64,000 bases of DNA, from the NCBI GenBank assembly GCA_041659885.1, contig JBAZXN010000008.1, positions 1-64,000 on the forward strand, written 5' to 3'. Both the position numbers and the translations under genes were made by a program. This document shows, in pieces, positions 36,646 to 44,867 of this stretch (its first letter is position 1; the number at the start of each line of letters is the position of its first letter). The notes under the pieces are model-generated. The model was not told the origin of the DNA and ran no database searches. It saw only the letters and a list, made by a program, of their open reading frames with translations. This stretch comes from Tatlockia sp041659885. Lineage in GTDB: Bacteria; Pseudomonadota; Gammaproteobacteria; Legionellales; Legionellaceae.

Positions 36646-37410
36646 TTACTCACCTGTTTTTTCAGATTCTTTATCATTTACCGCGATTTCAACAAACTCG
36701 GCATCTGAGGATGCAACACCACCTACTGTGTTACCGTTCTTGGCATCCAGAATGGCATCTGCAACACAACGCACGTAAATGTCAACCGCACGCATGGAGT
36801 CATCGTTACCGGGTACGATGTAATCGATGTTATCAGGGCTGTTGTTTGTATCAACAATACCAATAACGGGGATTTTTAAGCGACGTGCTTCTTCCACTGC
36901 AATGTTTTCAAAACCAACGTCAACTACAAACAGCGCATCAGGCAAACCGCCCATGTCTTGAATTCCACCTAATCCACGCTCTAATTTGTCAAGCTCACGG
37001 GTTAACATTAAGGCTTCTTTTTTGATCATGCCTTCAAACAAACCTTTTTCCTGCATTTCTTTCAATTCTTTTAAACGGAAAATAGATTGACGAACGGTTT
37101 TGTAGTTAGTCAACATTCCGCCAAGCCAACGGTGGTCCACATAGGGCATGCCACAGCGTTTAGCGTGTTCGCGAATACTTTCTTGCGCAGCTCTTTTGGT
37201 GCCTACGAAAAGAATTTTTGCCTTATTGGATGCCAAACGACCGACGTAGTTTACAACATCGCTTAACATAGGCATGGTTTTTTCTAAATTGATGATATGG
37301 ATATTGTTTCTTGAACCAAAAATGTAAGGAGCCATTTTGGGGTTCCAGTAACGGGTTCTGTGCCCAAAATGAGCGCCCGCTTCGAGCATTTCACGCATAC
37401 TAACATTCAT
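36646..37410 (-). CDS. rpsB: 30S ribosomal protein S2
   Basis: S2 (254 residues) is recognised by 'MREMLEAGAHFGHRTRYWNPKM', 'GTKRAAQESIREHAKRCGMPYVDHRWLGGMLTN' and 'EARRLKIPVIGIVDTN..P'. It leads the operon; TGGAGA lies upstream of the ATG. Its leader has a hairpin that may mediate autoregulation (see separate entry). Confidence 0.98.
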   Translation of the reverse strand: MNVSMREMLEAGAHFGHRTRYWNPKMAPYIFGSRNNIHIINLEKTMPMLSDVVNYVGRLASNKAKILFVGTKRAAQESIREHAKRCGMPYVDHRWLGGMLTNYKTVRQSIFRLKELKEMQEKGLFEGMIKKEALMLTRELDKLERGLGGIQDMGGLPDALFVVDVGFENIAVEEARRLKIPVIGIVDTNNSPDNIDYIVPGNDDSMRAVDIYVRCVADAILDAKNGNTVGGVASSDAEFVEIAVNDKESEKTGE

Positions 37411-37443
37411 AACTTATCTCCAGGGTTAGGCCTCCACGCTTCC

Positions 37444-37480
37444 CATAAGATACCCTCTATAAACGGGACCCTATCTTATG
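37444..37480 (-). promoter_or_regulatory. rpsB mRNA leader hairpin, possible S2 autoregulatory site
   Basis: Complementary arms CATAAGATA (37444-37452) and TATCTTATG (37472-37480) lie in the 5' leader, about 35 bases before the rpsB start. Autogenous control of rpsB by S2 through a structured leader is known in gammaproteobacteria; that this hairpin is that site is inference. Confidence 0.4.
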
Positions 37481-37513
37481 TGACGAACCGTGTGTGTAGT
37501 TAAAAGCGCCGTA

Positions 37514-37542
37514 TTTATACCATAATTCATTGAAAGCAGCAA
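37514..37542 (-). promoter_or_regulatory. rpsB operon promoter
   Basis: On the minus strand TTGCTG (37537-37542), 17 bp, and TATAAA (37514-37519) place transcription start about 95 bases before the rpsB ATG. Confidence 0.6.
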
Positions 37543-37639
37543 TTATTTAACCCGGTTAATTTTCCAATAAATTGCTATACAACAAAATAATTCTTCGTCT
37601 ATACTTCTTCCTTTAGCCCATTCTTCAAAGGACGATACA

Positions 37640-38086
37640 ATGCATAAACTTTTTTTAGGCTTAATCACACTGGTATTCTCGCTCTGTATCGGACAAACAA
37701 GCTTTGCTGACACAGCGCCCGCTACCCCTGAAAAACCCTGTGGCTGCGGTGGAACTATCCCAAAAATGGCGGATTCTTTAAAACTGGATGATGCACAACA
37801 AACCCGGATAAAAGCCATTAAAGAGCAATTGCTGGCCAACGAAGAAACCCTTAACAAACAAATGGATGCGCTGCGCGGTGAAATAAATCAATTAATCGAA
37901 GCGGATTCTCTGGATCAAAGCAAGTTGGAAACACTTGTCAACCAGAAAAAAGCATTAATCGGGGATTTAACCCGGGCAAAAATTATTGCAAAAAATCAAA
38001 TTTATATTACCCTCAATGCAGAACAAAAATCCCAGTATGCTCTATTAATCGCTCAATGGGAAAGTCAACCTGCAACGTGTCATTAA
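37640..38086 (+). CDS. Spy/CpxP-like periplasmic protein
   Basis: The 148-residue protein has a signal peptide (to about residue 23, FSLCIGQTSFA) and a short cysteine motif (KPCGCGGT). The mature part is a long helical region: 'LKLDDAQQTRIKAIKEQLLANEETLNKQMDALRGEI', then an 'LNAEQKSQYALL' segment resembling the LTxxQ motifs of Spy/CpxP. Such proteins act as periplasmic chaperones or stress sensors, but the cysteine cluster is not typical. AAAGGA lies seven bases before the ATG. It diverges from the rpsB operon. Confidence 0.6.
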   Translation: MHKLFLGLITLVFSLCIGQTSFADTAPATPEKPCGCGGTIPKMADSLKLDDAQQTRIKAIKEQLLANEETLNKQMDALRGEINQLIEADSLDQSKLETLVNQKKALIGDLTRAKIIAKNQIYITLNAEQKSQYALLIAQWESQPATCH

Positions 38087-38095
38087 TAACGCTCC

Positions 38096-38124
38096 CCTGG
38101 TGCCCTCTCGGCAACCAGGGATTT
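38096..38124 (+). terminator. Terminator after the Spy-like gene
   Basis: CCCTGGTGCC and GGCAACCAGGG pair with one bulged base (38096-38120), followed by ATTTT. Confidence 0.55.
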
Positions 38125-38159
38125 TCAAATTTTTTAATTAGTAGGACTGGTGGATTTCC

Positions 38160-38924
38160 ATGGCTGTAACGATAAAAACCCCTGATGAAATAGCTAAAAT
38201 GCGCATTGCAGGCAAACTGGCTGGCGAAGTGCTCGAAATGATCGGACCTTTTGTTAAAGAAGGGGTAACTACAGACGAATTAAACACCCTTTGCCATGAC
38301 TACATTGTAAATGCGCAGCAGGCAATCCCCGCACCGTTAAACTACAATGGCTTTCCCAAATCCATTTGCACTTCGATTAATCACGTGGTATGCCATGGCA
38401 TTCCTGGCAAAAAAGCGCTTAGAGAGGGTGATATTATTAATATTGATGTCACTGTCATTAAAGAGGGATACCATGGAGATACCAGTAAAATGTTTTTTAT
38501 TGGTGAACCTTCGGTAAAGGCCAAGCATGTTGTTACGGTAGCCCATGAATGCCTTTTTATTGGCATTGATATGGTTAAACCTGGGGTTCGTTTAGGCGAT
38601 ATCGGCCATGCTATTCAAAAACATGCCGAAGGTCACCGTTGTTCGGTGGTTCGCGAATATTGCGGGCATGGCATCGGTCGCATTTTTCATGAAGATCCGC
38701 AAGTATTGCACTACGGAACACCAGGAACCGGGGAAATTTTAAAACCAGGCATGACCTTCACCATAGAACCCATGATCAATGTTGGCAAACACCACACCCG
38801 CCTCTTGCCTGATCACTGGACAGTGGTCACTAAAGATCACAGCTTGTCCGCACAATGGGAGCATACCTTACTGGTGACGGATGACGGGGTTGAAATACTT
38901 ACTTTACGCGATGAAGAACGATAA
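38160..38924 (+). CDS. map: Methionine aminopeptidase, type I
   Basis: MetAP (254 residues) removes initiator methionine. Metal ligands are visible: 'DIINIDVTVIKEGYHGDTSKMF' (two Asp), 'CGHGIGRIFHE' (His), 'TIEPM' (Glu) and 'WEHTLLVT' (Glu). Length is close to E. coli Map (264). GGTGG precedes the ATG. It overlaps glnD by 14 bp, so the two form an operon, a gene order also seen in enterobacteria. Confidence 0.96.
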   Translation: MAVTIKTPDEIAKMRIAGKLAGEVLEMIGPFVKEGVTTDELNTLCHDYIVNAQQAIPAPLNYNGFPKSICTSINHVVCHGIPGKKALREGDIINIDVTVIKEGYHGDTSKMFFIGEPSVKAKHVVTVAHECLFIGIDMVKPGVRLGDIGHAIQKHAEGHRCSVVREYCGHGIGRIFHEDPQVLHYGTPGTGEILKPGMTFTIEPMINVGKHHTRLLPDHWTVVTKDHSLSAQWEHTLLVTDDGVEILTLRDEER

Positions 38925-41490
38925 CGCGCAGAAAAAGCTCTCCTTAAAACAGTTTAAAAGTAAGCTGTGTGAACAATTTACCACTAAAACAAACATAGTA
39001 AGACTCACCAATGAGCTGGTGGAACACACAGACAGGGTGGTGCGAAGCCTCTTTATAAAAAACCAGCTACACCACGGTAATCAATTTTGTCTATTGGCTT
39101 TGGGAAGTTACGGCCGCCGAGAGTTGCAACTGCATTCGGATGTTGATTTATTACTGCTGCATGCAGATCCCCTTTCGCAACAAAACGGTGAGTTAGCACA
39201 ATCCTTTATCCAGGACTGTTGGGATGTCGGTTTGGAAATCAGCCATCAAATAACGACCGTGAAGGCGTGTGTGGATTTGGCAGCAAAGGATTTAACCGTT
39301 ATCTCAAGTTTGCTCGATCTGCGCTTGCTTGCCGGCTGCGCTGATTTAATGGAAGCGTTAACTTACCAAACCCATCCCTTGCATATGTGGTCCAGCCGCG
39401 ACTTTTTTTTTGCCAAGATAAAAGAGCAAGCGCAACGCTATGCAAAATATGGCGAAACCGCGTATAACCTCGAGCCTAATGTAAAACAAGGTTCTGGGGG
39501 GTTGCGCGATCTGCAAGTTATCTTGTCCATTAGCAAGCGCCATTTTAGAACACAAAAACTGGCTGATGGCATTGGAAGTGGTTTTTTTACCGAAAAAGAA
39601 TACGAGGCACTGCTCGCCTGCCAACATTTCCTCTGGCGTATACGTTTTGCTCTGCACGCTCTTGCACAAAAACAGGAAGACCGCCTTCTCTTTGATTACC
39701 AATCCCGATTAGCGCAATTTTTTGGTTTTCAGGATAATGAAAAATCACTGGGCATTGAGCAGTTAATGAAAGCTTACTTTAAGGTGATCAAACGCAGCAG
39801 AGAGTTAAATGAAATGTTGTTACAATGGTTTGCAGAGACGATAATCTACAGCCATAAACAAAAAATAAAGCGACTCGACTCCTTTTTTCATCTCTCAAAC
39901 GATTACATTGCAGTCAATCACTCCCAAATTTTCATTCAAAACCCGCACGCTTTACTCGAGCTATTCCTCTGGATTGCAAAACGTCCCGCAATTAAAGGAG
40001 TACGCGCAGGTACTATTCGGCTTATTCGCGAACACCTTTATTTACTGGGTAGCCGTTTTTTGAAAACAAAAAAGGCCACCGCAATTTTTCTTGCTCTTTT
40101 CAAAGCGCGCTCCCCCTTTGAAGCCTTGCAACATATGAACCGTTATGGGGTGCTCAATCATTATCTGACGCCTTTTGCAGAGGTAACAGGCCAGATGCAA
40201 TACGATTTGTTCCATGTGTACACGGTAGATCAACACACTTTATTTGTAATTCGCAATCTGGAGCGTTTTTTACGTAAACCCTACACGCCCCAGTTTCCCT
40301 TGGCCGCAGAGCTCATGCGGGAAGTGAACAACCGTTCTACGCTCTATTTGGCAGCCCTTTTCCATGACATTGCCAAAGGACGCGGAGGGGATCATTCCGA
40401 ATTGGGAGCGCTTGATGCAGAGCAGTTTGCTTTAAGTCACACCATTGCAAAACCAGAGCGTGACTTGCTTGTCTGGTTAGTCCGTAACCATTTACTCATG
40501 TCACGAACTGCTCAGCGGGAAGACATTTACGATCCGCAAACCATTGCGCATTTTTGCAGCCTTCTTCCCGAGCCGCATTACCTCAAATTCCTGTACCTGC
40601 TAACTGTTGCCGACATTTGCGCAACCAATCAAGCACTTTGGAATACCTGGAAAGACTCCCTGTTAAAAGAGTTATATCGTGCCGCAAGCAGATATATGCA
40701 GCCGCAAGGGATAATGGATGAACACATGCTCATCGATTTGCGTCAAAAACAAGCGATGGCTATTTTGTTACAAGAGCATATGGAAAAGGCAGCGGTGGAA
40801 GCGCTCTGGTCGCACTTTAAAGCAAACTATTTCCTGCAGGAATCACCGGAAATGATTGCCACACACACCAGGGCTATTCTTCAATGCACCCATTTTCCCC
40901 TCGTGATGATGATGCCGCATCACAGCCAGGGCGGTACTGAAGTCTTCATTTATATGCCGCATTGCGATGAGCGATTTACCATTACGACCACGGTATTGAG
41001 TAATTATTATGCCACTATTCAGGAAGCATCCATCCACACTTGCGATAACCAGTTTGATTTGGATACCTATATCATTTTAAATGAACACCAGGGAACCTTC
41101 TTTGATGAAGCGCGCAAAAGCGCTATTTTAAACGCTTTAAAAAAACAACTCACCGAAAAAACAATCCCCACTCTTTCAAAACGGCGTTTGTCACAAACCC
41201 AGGCGCATTTTAAATTAAAACCCCAAATTACCTTTCAAAAAGACAATGCCTTGCGGCAACGAAGCGGCTTCTTTCTGGTAGCACCGGATAGATCAGGCTT
41301 ATTAGCGCACATCAGTCGTGTTTTTTTAAGCCAGGGAGTACATTTGCACAATGCCAAAATTGCAACAGCAGGTGAGCGCGCGGAAGACATGTTTTTTATT
41401 TCCTCCGCAGAAGGAAACGTCTTAACGAAAACAGAAAAACAGCAACTTAAAAAGGCCTTGCTAAAAAGCCTGGCTGATTTTGCAAATTGA
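38911..41490 (+). CDS. glnD: Bifunctional PII uridylyltransferase / uridylyl-removing enzyme
   Basis: GlnD (859 residues; E. coli 890) senses glutamine and modifies PII proteins to control nitrogen assimilation. The nucleotidyltransferase site is 'GSYGRRELQLHSDVD' (about 65-79). The HD phosphohydrolase site is 'LFHDIAKGRGGDHS' with H485/D486. C-terminal ACT domains are suggested by 'FFLVAPDRSGLLAHISRVFLSQGVHLHNAKI'. I preferred ATG 38911, which overlaps the end of map, to an earlier ATG at 38881; no clear ribosome-binding site is seen, so translational coupling with map is likely. Confidence 0.95.
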   Translation: MKNDNAQKKLSLKQFKSKLCEQFTTKTNIVRLTNELVEHTDRVVRSLFIKNQLHHGNQFCLLALGSYGRRELQLHSDVDLLLLHADPLSQQNGELAQSFIQDCWDVGLEISHQITTVKACVDLAAKDLTVISSLLDLRLLAGCADLMEALTYQTHPLHMWSSRDFFFAKIKEQAQRYAKYGETAYNLEPNVKQGSGGLRDLQVILSISKRHFRTQKLADGIGSGFFTEKEYEALLACQHFLWRIRFALHALAQKQEDRLLFDYQSRLAQFFGFQDNEKSLGIEQLMKAYFKVIKRSRELNEMLLQWFAETIIYSHKQKIKRLDSFFHLSNDYIAVNHSQIFIQNPHALLELFLWIAKRPAIKGVRAGTIRLIREHLYLLGSRFLKTKKATAIFLALFKARSPFEALQHMNRYGVLNHYLTPFAEVTGQMQYDLFHVYTVDQHTLFVIRNLERFLRKPYTPQFPLAAELMREVNNRSTLYLAALFHDIAKGRGGDHSELGALDAEQFALSHTIAKPERDLLVWLVRNHLLMSRTAQREDIYDPQTIAHFCSLLPEPHYLKFLYLLTVADICATNQALWNTWKDSLLKELYRAASRYMQPQGIMDEHMLIDLRQKQAMAILLQEHMEKAAVEALWSHFKANYFLQESPEMIATHTRAILQCTHFPLVMMMPHHSQGGTEVFIYMPHCDERFTITTTVLSNYYATIQEASIHTCDNQFDLDTYIILNEHQGTFFDEARKSAILNALKKQLTEKTIPTLSKRRLSQTQAHFKLKPQITFQKDNALRQRSGFFLVAPDRSGLLAHISRVFLSQGVHLHNAKIATAGERAEDMFFISSAEGNVLTKTEKQQLKKALLKSLADFAN

Positions 41491-41569
41491 TTTTTTTCGG
41501 GGTGTAGAAGGATGTGTGCCCATCCCTCTACACGAAATGACTAGTCTAATACATTCATCGCAGTATTAT

Positions 41570-41697
41570 GGTCGATTAAATTTTAAATGACCGTCATCCC
41601 GAACAAAGTGAGGGATCTCCGGGAGTGGCATTGAGCGTACTTAAGGAGATCCCTCACTTTGTTCGAGTGACGTACTTAGGTCGATTAAATTTTAAAT
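41570..41697. repeat. Palindromic element bracketed by 19-bp direct repeats
   Basis: Perfect 19-bp direct repeats (41570-41588 and 41679-41697) flank about 90 bp containing a perfect 21-bp inverted repeat (41600-41620 and 41645-41665, arm CGAACAAAGTGAGGGATCTCC). Outer CGTCA/TGACG pairs extend it. No ORF lies inside. It occupies most of the gap between the convergent glnD and ankyrin genes. Confidence 0.75.
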
Positions 41698-41735
41698 CAC
41701 TATAAACCGAGTTGGAAGCGACTATTCAACAATTA

Positions 41736-42623
41736 CTATTGGAAGTTATTATTGTTGTTGGCAACGCAGGCATTTTCTTCATGCTCTTTATCGGTTTTAT
41801 GCCAAAAAGAGTAGGTAGAAAAATTGTCTAAAAAATTTTTCTTGTCCGTATTATTTGCATTTTCAAGCAACGAGGGTTTCAACATCATATTAAAACGCGC
41901 TTTCCAAATAGCGGTTTCCCGATTTATTTCTTTTTCAACGCAGGTTTTGCTAATAACGTCTTCATCAAGAACCACCTTGAACACCTTATTTTTTAAAAAC
42001 AAGGAAGCCCAGGAAAAGAAAGTGTTTGTCCATGCTTCCTCTGTGTTGAAATGGTTTAATTGTTGTGCCCTTGAGAAGGCCGTTACACCCTCATCATCGG
42101 GTAAGTCAACTTTTGCACCATGCCGAATGAGCAACTCAGCTAACTTCGATTGATTGTGCTCTACAGCGAGTCGAAGCGGTGTACAGCCGTGACAAAGCGA
42201 ATTCAACTCAGCGCCTTGTTCAATAAGCAAAGCAGCTATCTCAAGTGCGCCCTTTTCAGCAACAAGATGAAGAGGTGACTGACCAAAGCGATTTTCCCTG
42301 TTTACATCTGCATTGCCCCGAATGAGTACTCGCACCATTTCAAGCTGTCCATTGTAAACGGCAAGGTGAATCGGTATGTCATTGTCATCATAACCATTAG
42401 GATCAACACCCCTTTTGAGAAGAAACTCGGCTACTTGTAGCCAGTTATACTGAACAGCAATAAACCATTGAGCTTTTAAGTCAATGAGATCACTGCTTTC
42501 CTGAAGCAATAATAATACCTCCTCTTCTGTAAGCACTGTATTAACGATATATTGCCTAAGCCCGTTAAATCTCTCTACTTGAACATGAGGATCGAAACGC
42601 GATTCTTGTTGACTTGATTTCAT
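41736..42623 (-). CDS. Ankyrin-repeat protein, candidate effector
   Basis: The 295-residue protein has an N-terminal helical cap (about 1-70) and roughly four ankyrin repeats (about 70-195): 'VAEFLLKRGVDPNGYDDNDIPIHLAVYNGQ', 'VRVLIRGNADVNRENRFGQSPLHLVAEKG', 'ALLIEQGAELNSLCHGCTPLRLAVEH' and 'ELLIRHGAKVDLPDDEG'. The roughly 100-residue C-terminal region is not recognised and ends in Asn-rich sequence (VANNNNNF). Legionella exports many ankyrin proteins; export of this one is inference. TAAGG lies before the ATG. It is an isolated gene flanked by repeats. Confidence 0.8.
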   Translation of the reverse strand: MKSSQQESRFDPHVQVERFNGLRQYIVNTVLTEEEVLLLLQESSDLIDLKAQWFIAVQYNWLQVAEFLLKRGVDPNGYDDNDIPIHLAVYNGQLEMVRVLIRGNADVNRENRFGQSPLHLVAEKGALEIAALLIEQGAELNSLCHGCTPLRLAVEHNQSKLAELLIRHGAKVDLPDDEGVTAFSRAQQLNHFNTEEAWTNTFFSWASLFLKNKVFKVVLDEDVISKTCVEKEINRETAIWKARFNMMLKPSLLENANNTDKKNFLDNFSTYSFWHKTDKEHEENACVANNNNNFQ

Positions 42624-42848
42624 AGATGCCTTACCTTTTTTGCGTATAATATGCGCAACTATATCACATAAATGACAGCATGATCAATGTATGCATCTCT
42701 TGAACGGAAAAACGAGGTGGGTCTCGCGCCTTGCGCGTATTACTCTGTTTTTAAGAATCTGTGAATTACTTGCAGCCTTGATTAGAGCTGTTGACTCGTA
42801 AACAGGGAACTGTGTAAAAGATCCTTCACTGCGTTCAGGATGACGTGC

Positions 42849-43304
42849 TCAACGCCGCGCTTTAAAAAACTCGGTTAATAAGGCAGCACATTGGCTTTGC
42901 ATAATGCCTTCATCAATTCTTACCTGATGATTTAACGGATACCCCTGCAATAAATTCAACACCGAACCGGCAGCCCCTGCTTTAAAGTCGCGGGTTGCAA
43001 ACACTACGCGGCCAATGCGCGCATGAACAATAGCACCTGCACACATAGCGCATGGCTCAAGCGTGACGTAAAGCGTTGTATTGGCCAGGCGGTAATTATC
43101 CCTTGTTTGAGCCGCTTCGCAAATCGCAATCAACTCCGCATGCGCGGTGGGATTGTTTTGTTGTATTACCTGATTCCAGCCACGGCCTAACAGGGTGTTG
43201 TCCGCGCCTACTAACACTGCCCCAACAGGTATTTCTTGTAACGCTTTGGCTTTTTGCGCAAGCGCATAAGCCTCTGCCATCCAGAATGCGTCTTTTATTC
43301 CCAT
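42849..43304 (-). CDS. tadA: tRNA-specific adenosine deaminase
   Basis: TadA (151 residues) converts A34 of tRNA-Arg(ACG) to inosine. Zinc and catalytic residues are visible: H55-A-E57 and C85-x-x-C88 in 'LEPCAMCAGAIVHARIGRVVF'. A second in-frame ATG eight codons in is possible. The start overlaps the end of guaA by ten bases, placing it in a guaB-guaA-tadA operon. Confidence 0.93.
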   Translation of the reverse strand: MGIKDAFWMAEAYALAQKAKALQEIPVGAVLVGADNTLLGRGWNQVIQQNNPTAHAELIAICEAAQTRDNYRLANTTLYVTLEPCAMCAGAIVHARIGRVVFATRDFKAGAAGSVLNLLQGYPLNHQVRIDEGIMQSQCAALLTEFFKARR

Positions 43305-44866
43305 TCAATGGTCGCAGGCGGCTTGCCGGAAATATCATAGGTCACTCGGGAAACACCGGCTACCTCATTAATAATTCGATTGGAAACCTGAGATAAAAAA
43401 TCCCAGGGCAGATGCGCCCAATGTGCGGTCATAAAATCGATGGTTTCCACTGCACGCAAGCAAATGACATAATCGTAACGCCTGCCATCGCCCATAACCC
43501 CTACACTTTTTACCGGTAAAAACACGGCAAAAGCCTGGCTGACTTTATGGTATAAATCCGCTTTTTCCAATTCATCAATAAAGATAGCATCGGCCTTGCG
43601 CAAAATTTCGGCGTATTCTTTCTTGACTTGCCCCAATATCCGCACGCCAAGTCCAGGCCCTGGAAAAGGGTGGCGATACACCATGCTGTATGGCAAACCA
43701 AGCTCCAAACCGATTTTTCTCACTTCGTCTTTAAAGAGTTCCCGAATAGGTTCTAATAATTTTAAATTCAAGGTTTCTGGCAGGCCACCTACATTGTGGT
43801 GGGATTTAATTACAGCCGAAGCCCCTTTGGTTTTTGTAGCCGCTGATTCAATCACATCGGGATAAATAGTTCCCTGTGCCAACCATTTGACTTTGGGTAA
43901 TCGAGAGGCTTCTGCGTCAAATACCTCTATAAAAGTACGGCCAATAATTTTACGTTTCGCTTCCGGACACTCCACGCCTTTTAAAGCGTCTAAAAATTGC
44001 GATTCCGCATCAACAGCAATAACGCGAAGCCCCATGTGTTGTTTAAACATTGCCAGGACTTGCTCTTTTTCCTGTAACCTAAGTAATCCGGTATCTACAA
44101 AAACACAAGTCAATTGAGCGCCAATTGCACGATGCAGCAAAGCAGCCACCACGGAAGAATCTACGCCGCCTGATAAGCCGAGCAACACTTCTTCCTCGCC
44201 CACCTGGTTTCGAATGTCTGTAATCGCCCGGTCAATAATGTTATCCGGAGTCCAGCTTGTTTTCGCTTTGCAAATGTCTACGACAAAACGTTCCAGTATG
44301 CGCAGGCCCTGGATGGTGTGCGTGACCTCCGGGTGAAATTGCAATCCGTACCATTGACGCGCTTCATTGGCCATTCCGGCAATCGGTGCGTTGCGGGTTT
44401 CGCAGATCACTGTAAAACCTTCAGGAAGGGCTGTGACTTTATCGCCATGGCTCATCCAGACATCAAGCAGTGCTTCGCCCTTTTCCGTTGTACGGTCTTC
44501 GATGTTTTCAAGTAATATACTGTGGCTATGCAAACGCAATTCGGCATAACCAAACTCTCGTACAGCGGATGATTGCACTTCGCCGCCAAGCTCTGCTGCC
44601 ATGGTTTGCATCCCATAACAAATTCCAAGCAGGGGTAAATTTGCAGAAAAAAGCCACTTTGGTGCGGTGGGATTAAAACGTTCTGTAACCGTGGAAGGCC
44701 CCCCAGATAAAATAACTCCCGCCGGGGATAAGGCGTTAAACGTGCCCTCTTCCATATCGTATGGATGGATTTCACAATAAACGCCTAATTCTCGCACACG
44801 CCTTGCAATGAGCTGCGAGTATTGTGAGCCAAAATCGAGGATAATAATCGGTTTTATGGGTTTCAT
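43295..44866 (-). CDS. guaA: GMP synthase (glutamine-hydrolysing)
   Basis: GuaA (523 residues, E. coli 525) aminates XMP. The class I glutaminase has C83 in 'GICYGMQTMA' and 'QFHPEVTHT'. The ATP-pyrophosphatase loop is 'LGLSGGVDSSVVAALL', and the C-terminal dimerisation domain ends 'KPPATIEWE'. The ATG at 44866 lies one base after the guaB stop; a TTG at 44878 inside guaB is rejected. Confidence 0.97.
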   Translation of the reverse strand: MKPIKPIIILDFGSQYSQLIARRVRELGVYCEIHPYDMEEGTFNALSPAGVILSGGPSTVTERFNPTAPKWLFSANLPLLGICYGMQTMAAELGGEVQSSAVREFGYAELRLHSHSILLENIEDRTTEKGEALLDVWMSHGDKVTALPEGFTVICETRNAPIAGMANEARQWYGLQFHPEVTHTIQGLRILERFVVDICKAKTSWTPDNIIDRAITDIRNQVGEEEVLLGLSGGVDSSVVAALLHRAIGAQLTCVFVDTGLLRLQEKEQVLAMFKQHMGLRVIAVDAESQFLDALKGVECPEAKRKIIGRTFIEVFDAEASRLPKVKWLAQGTIYPDVIESAATKTKGASAVIKSHHNVGGLPETLNLKLLEPIRELFKDEVRKIGLELGLPYSMVYRHPFPGPGLGVRILGQVKKEYAEILRKADAIFIDELEKADLYHKVSQAFAVFLPVKSVGVMGDGRRYDYVICLRAVETIDFMTAHWAHLPWDFLSQVSNRIINEVAGVSRVTYDISGKPPATIEWE

Positions 44867-44867
44867 A

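Noticed and set aside
36227..36778. A 183-codon open frame antisense to tsf and rpsB
   Set aside because: It is a shadow of two certain genes on the opposite strand, with no ribosome-binding site.
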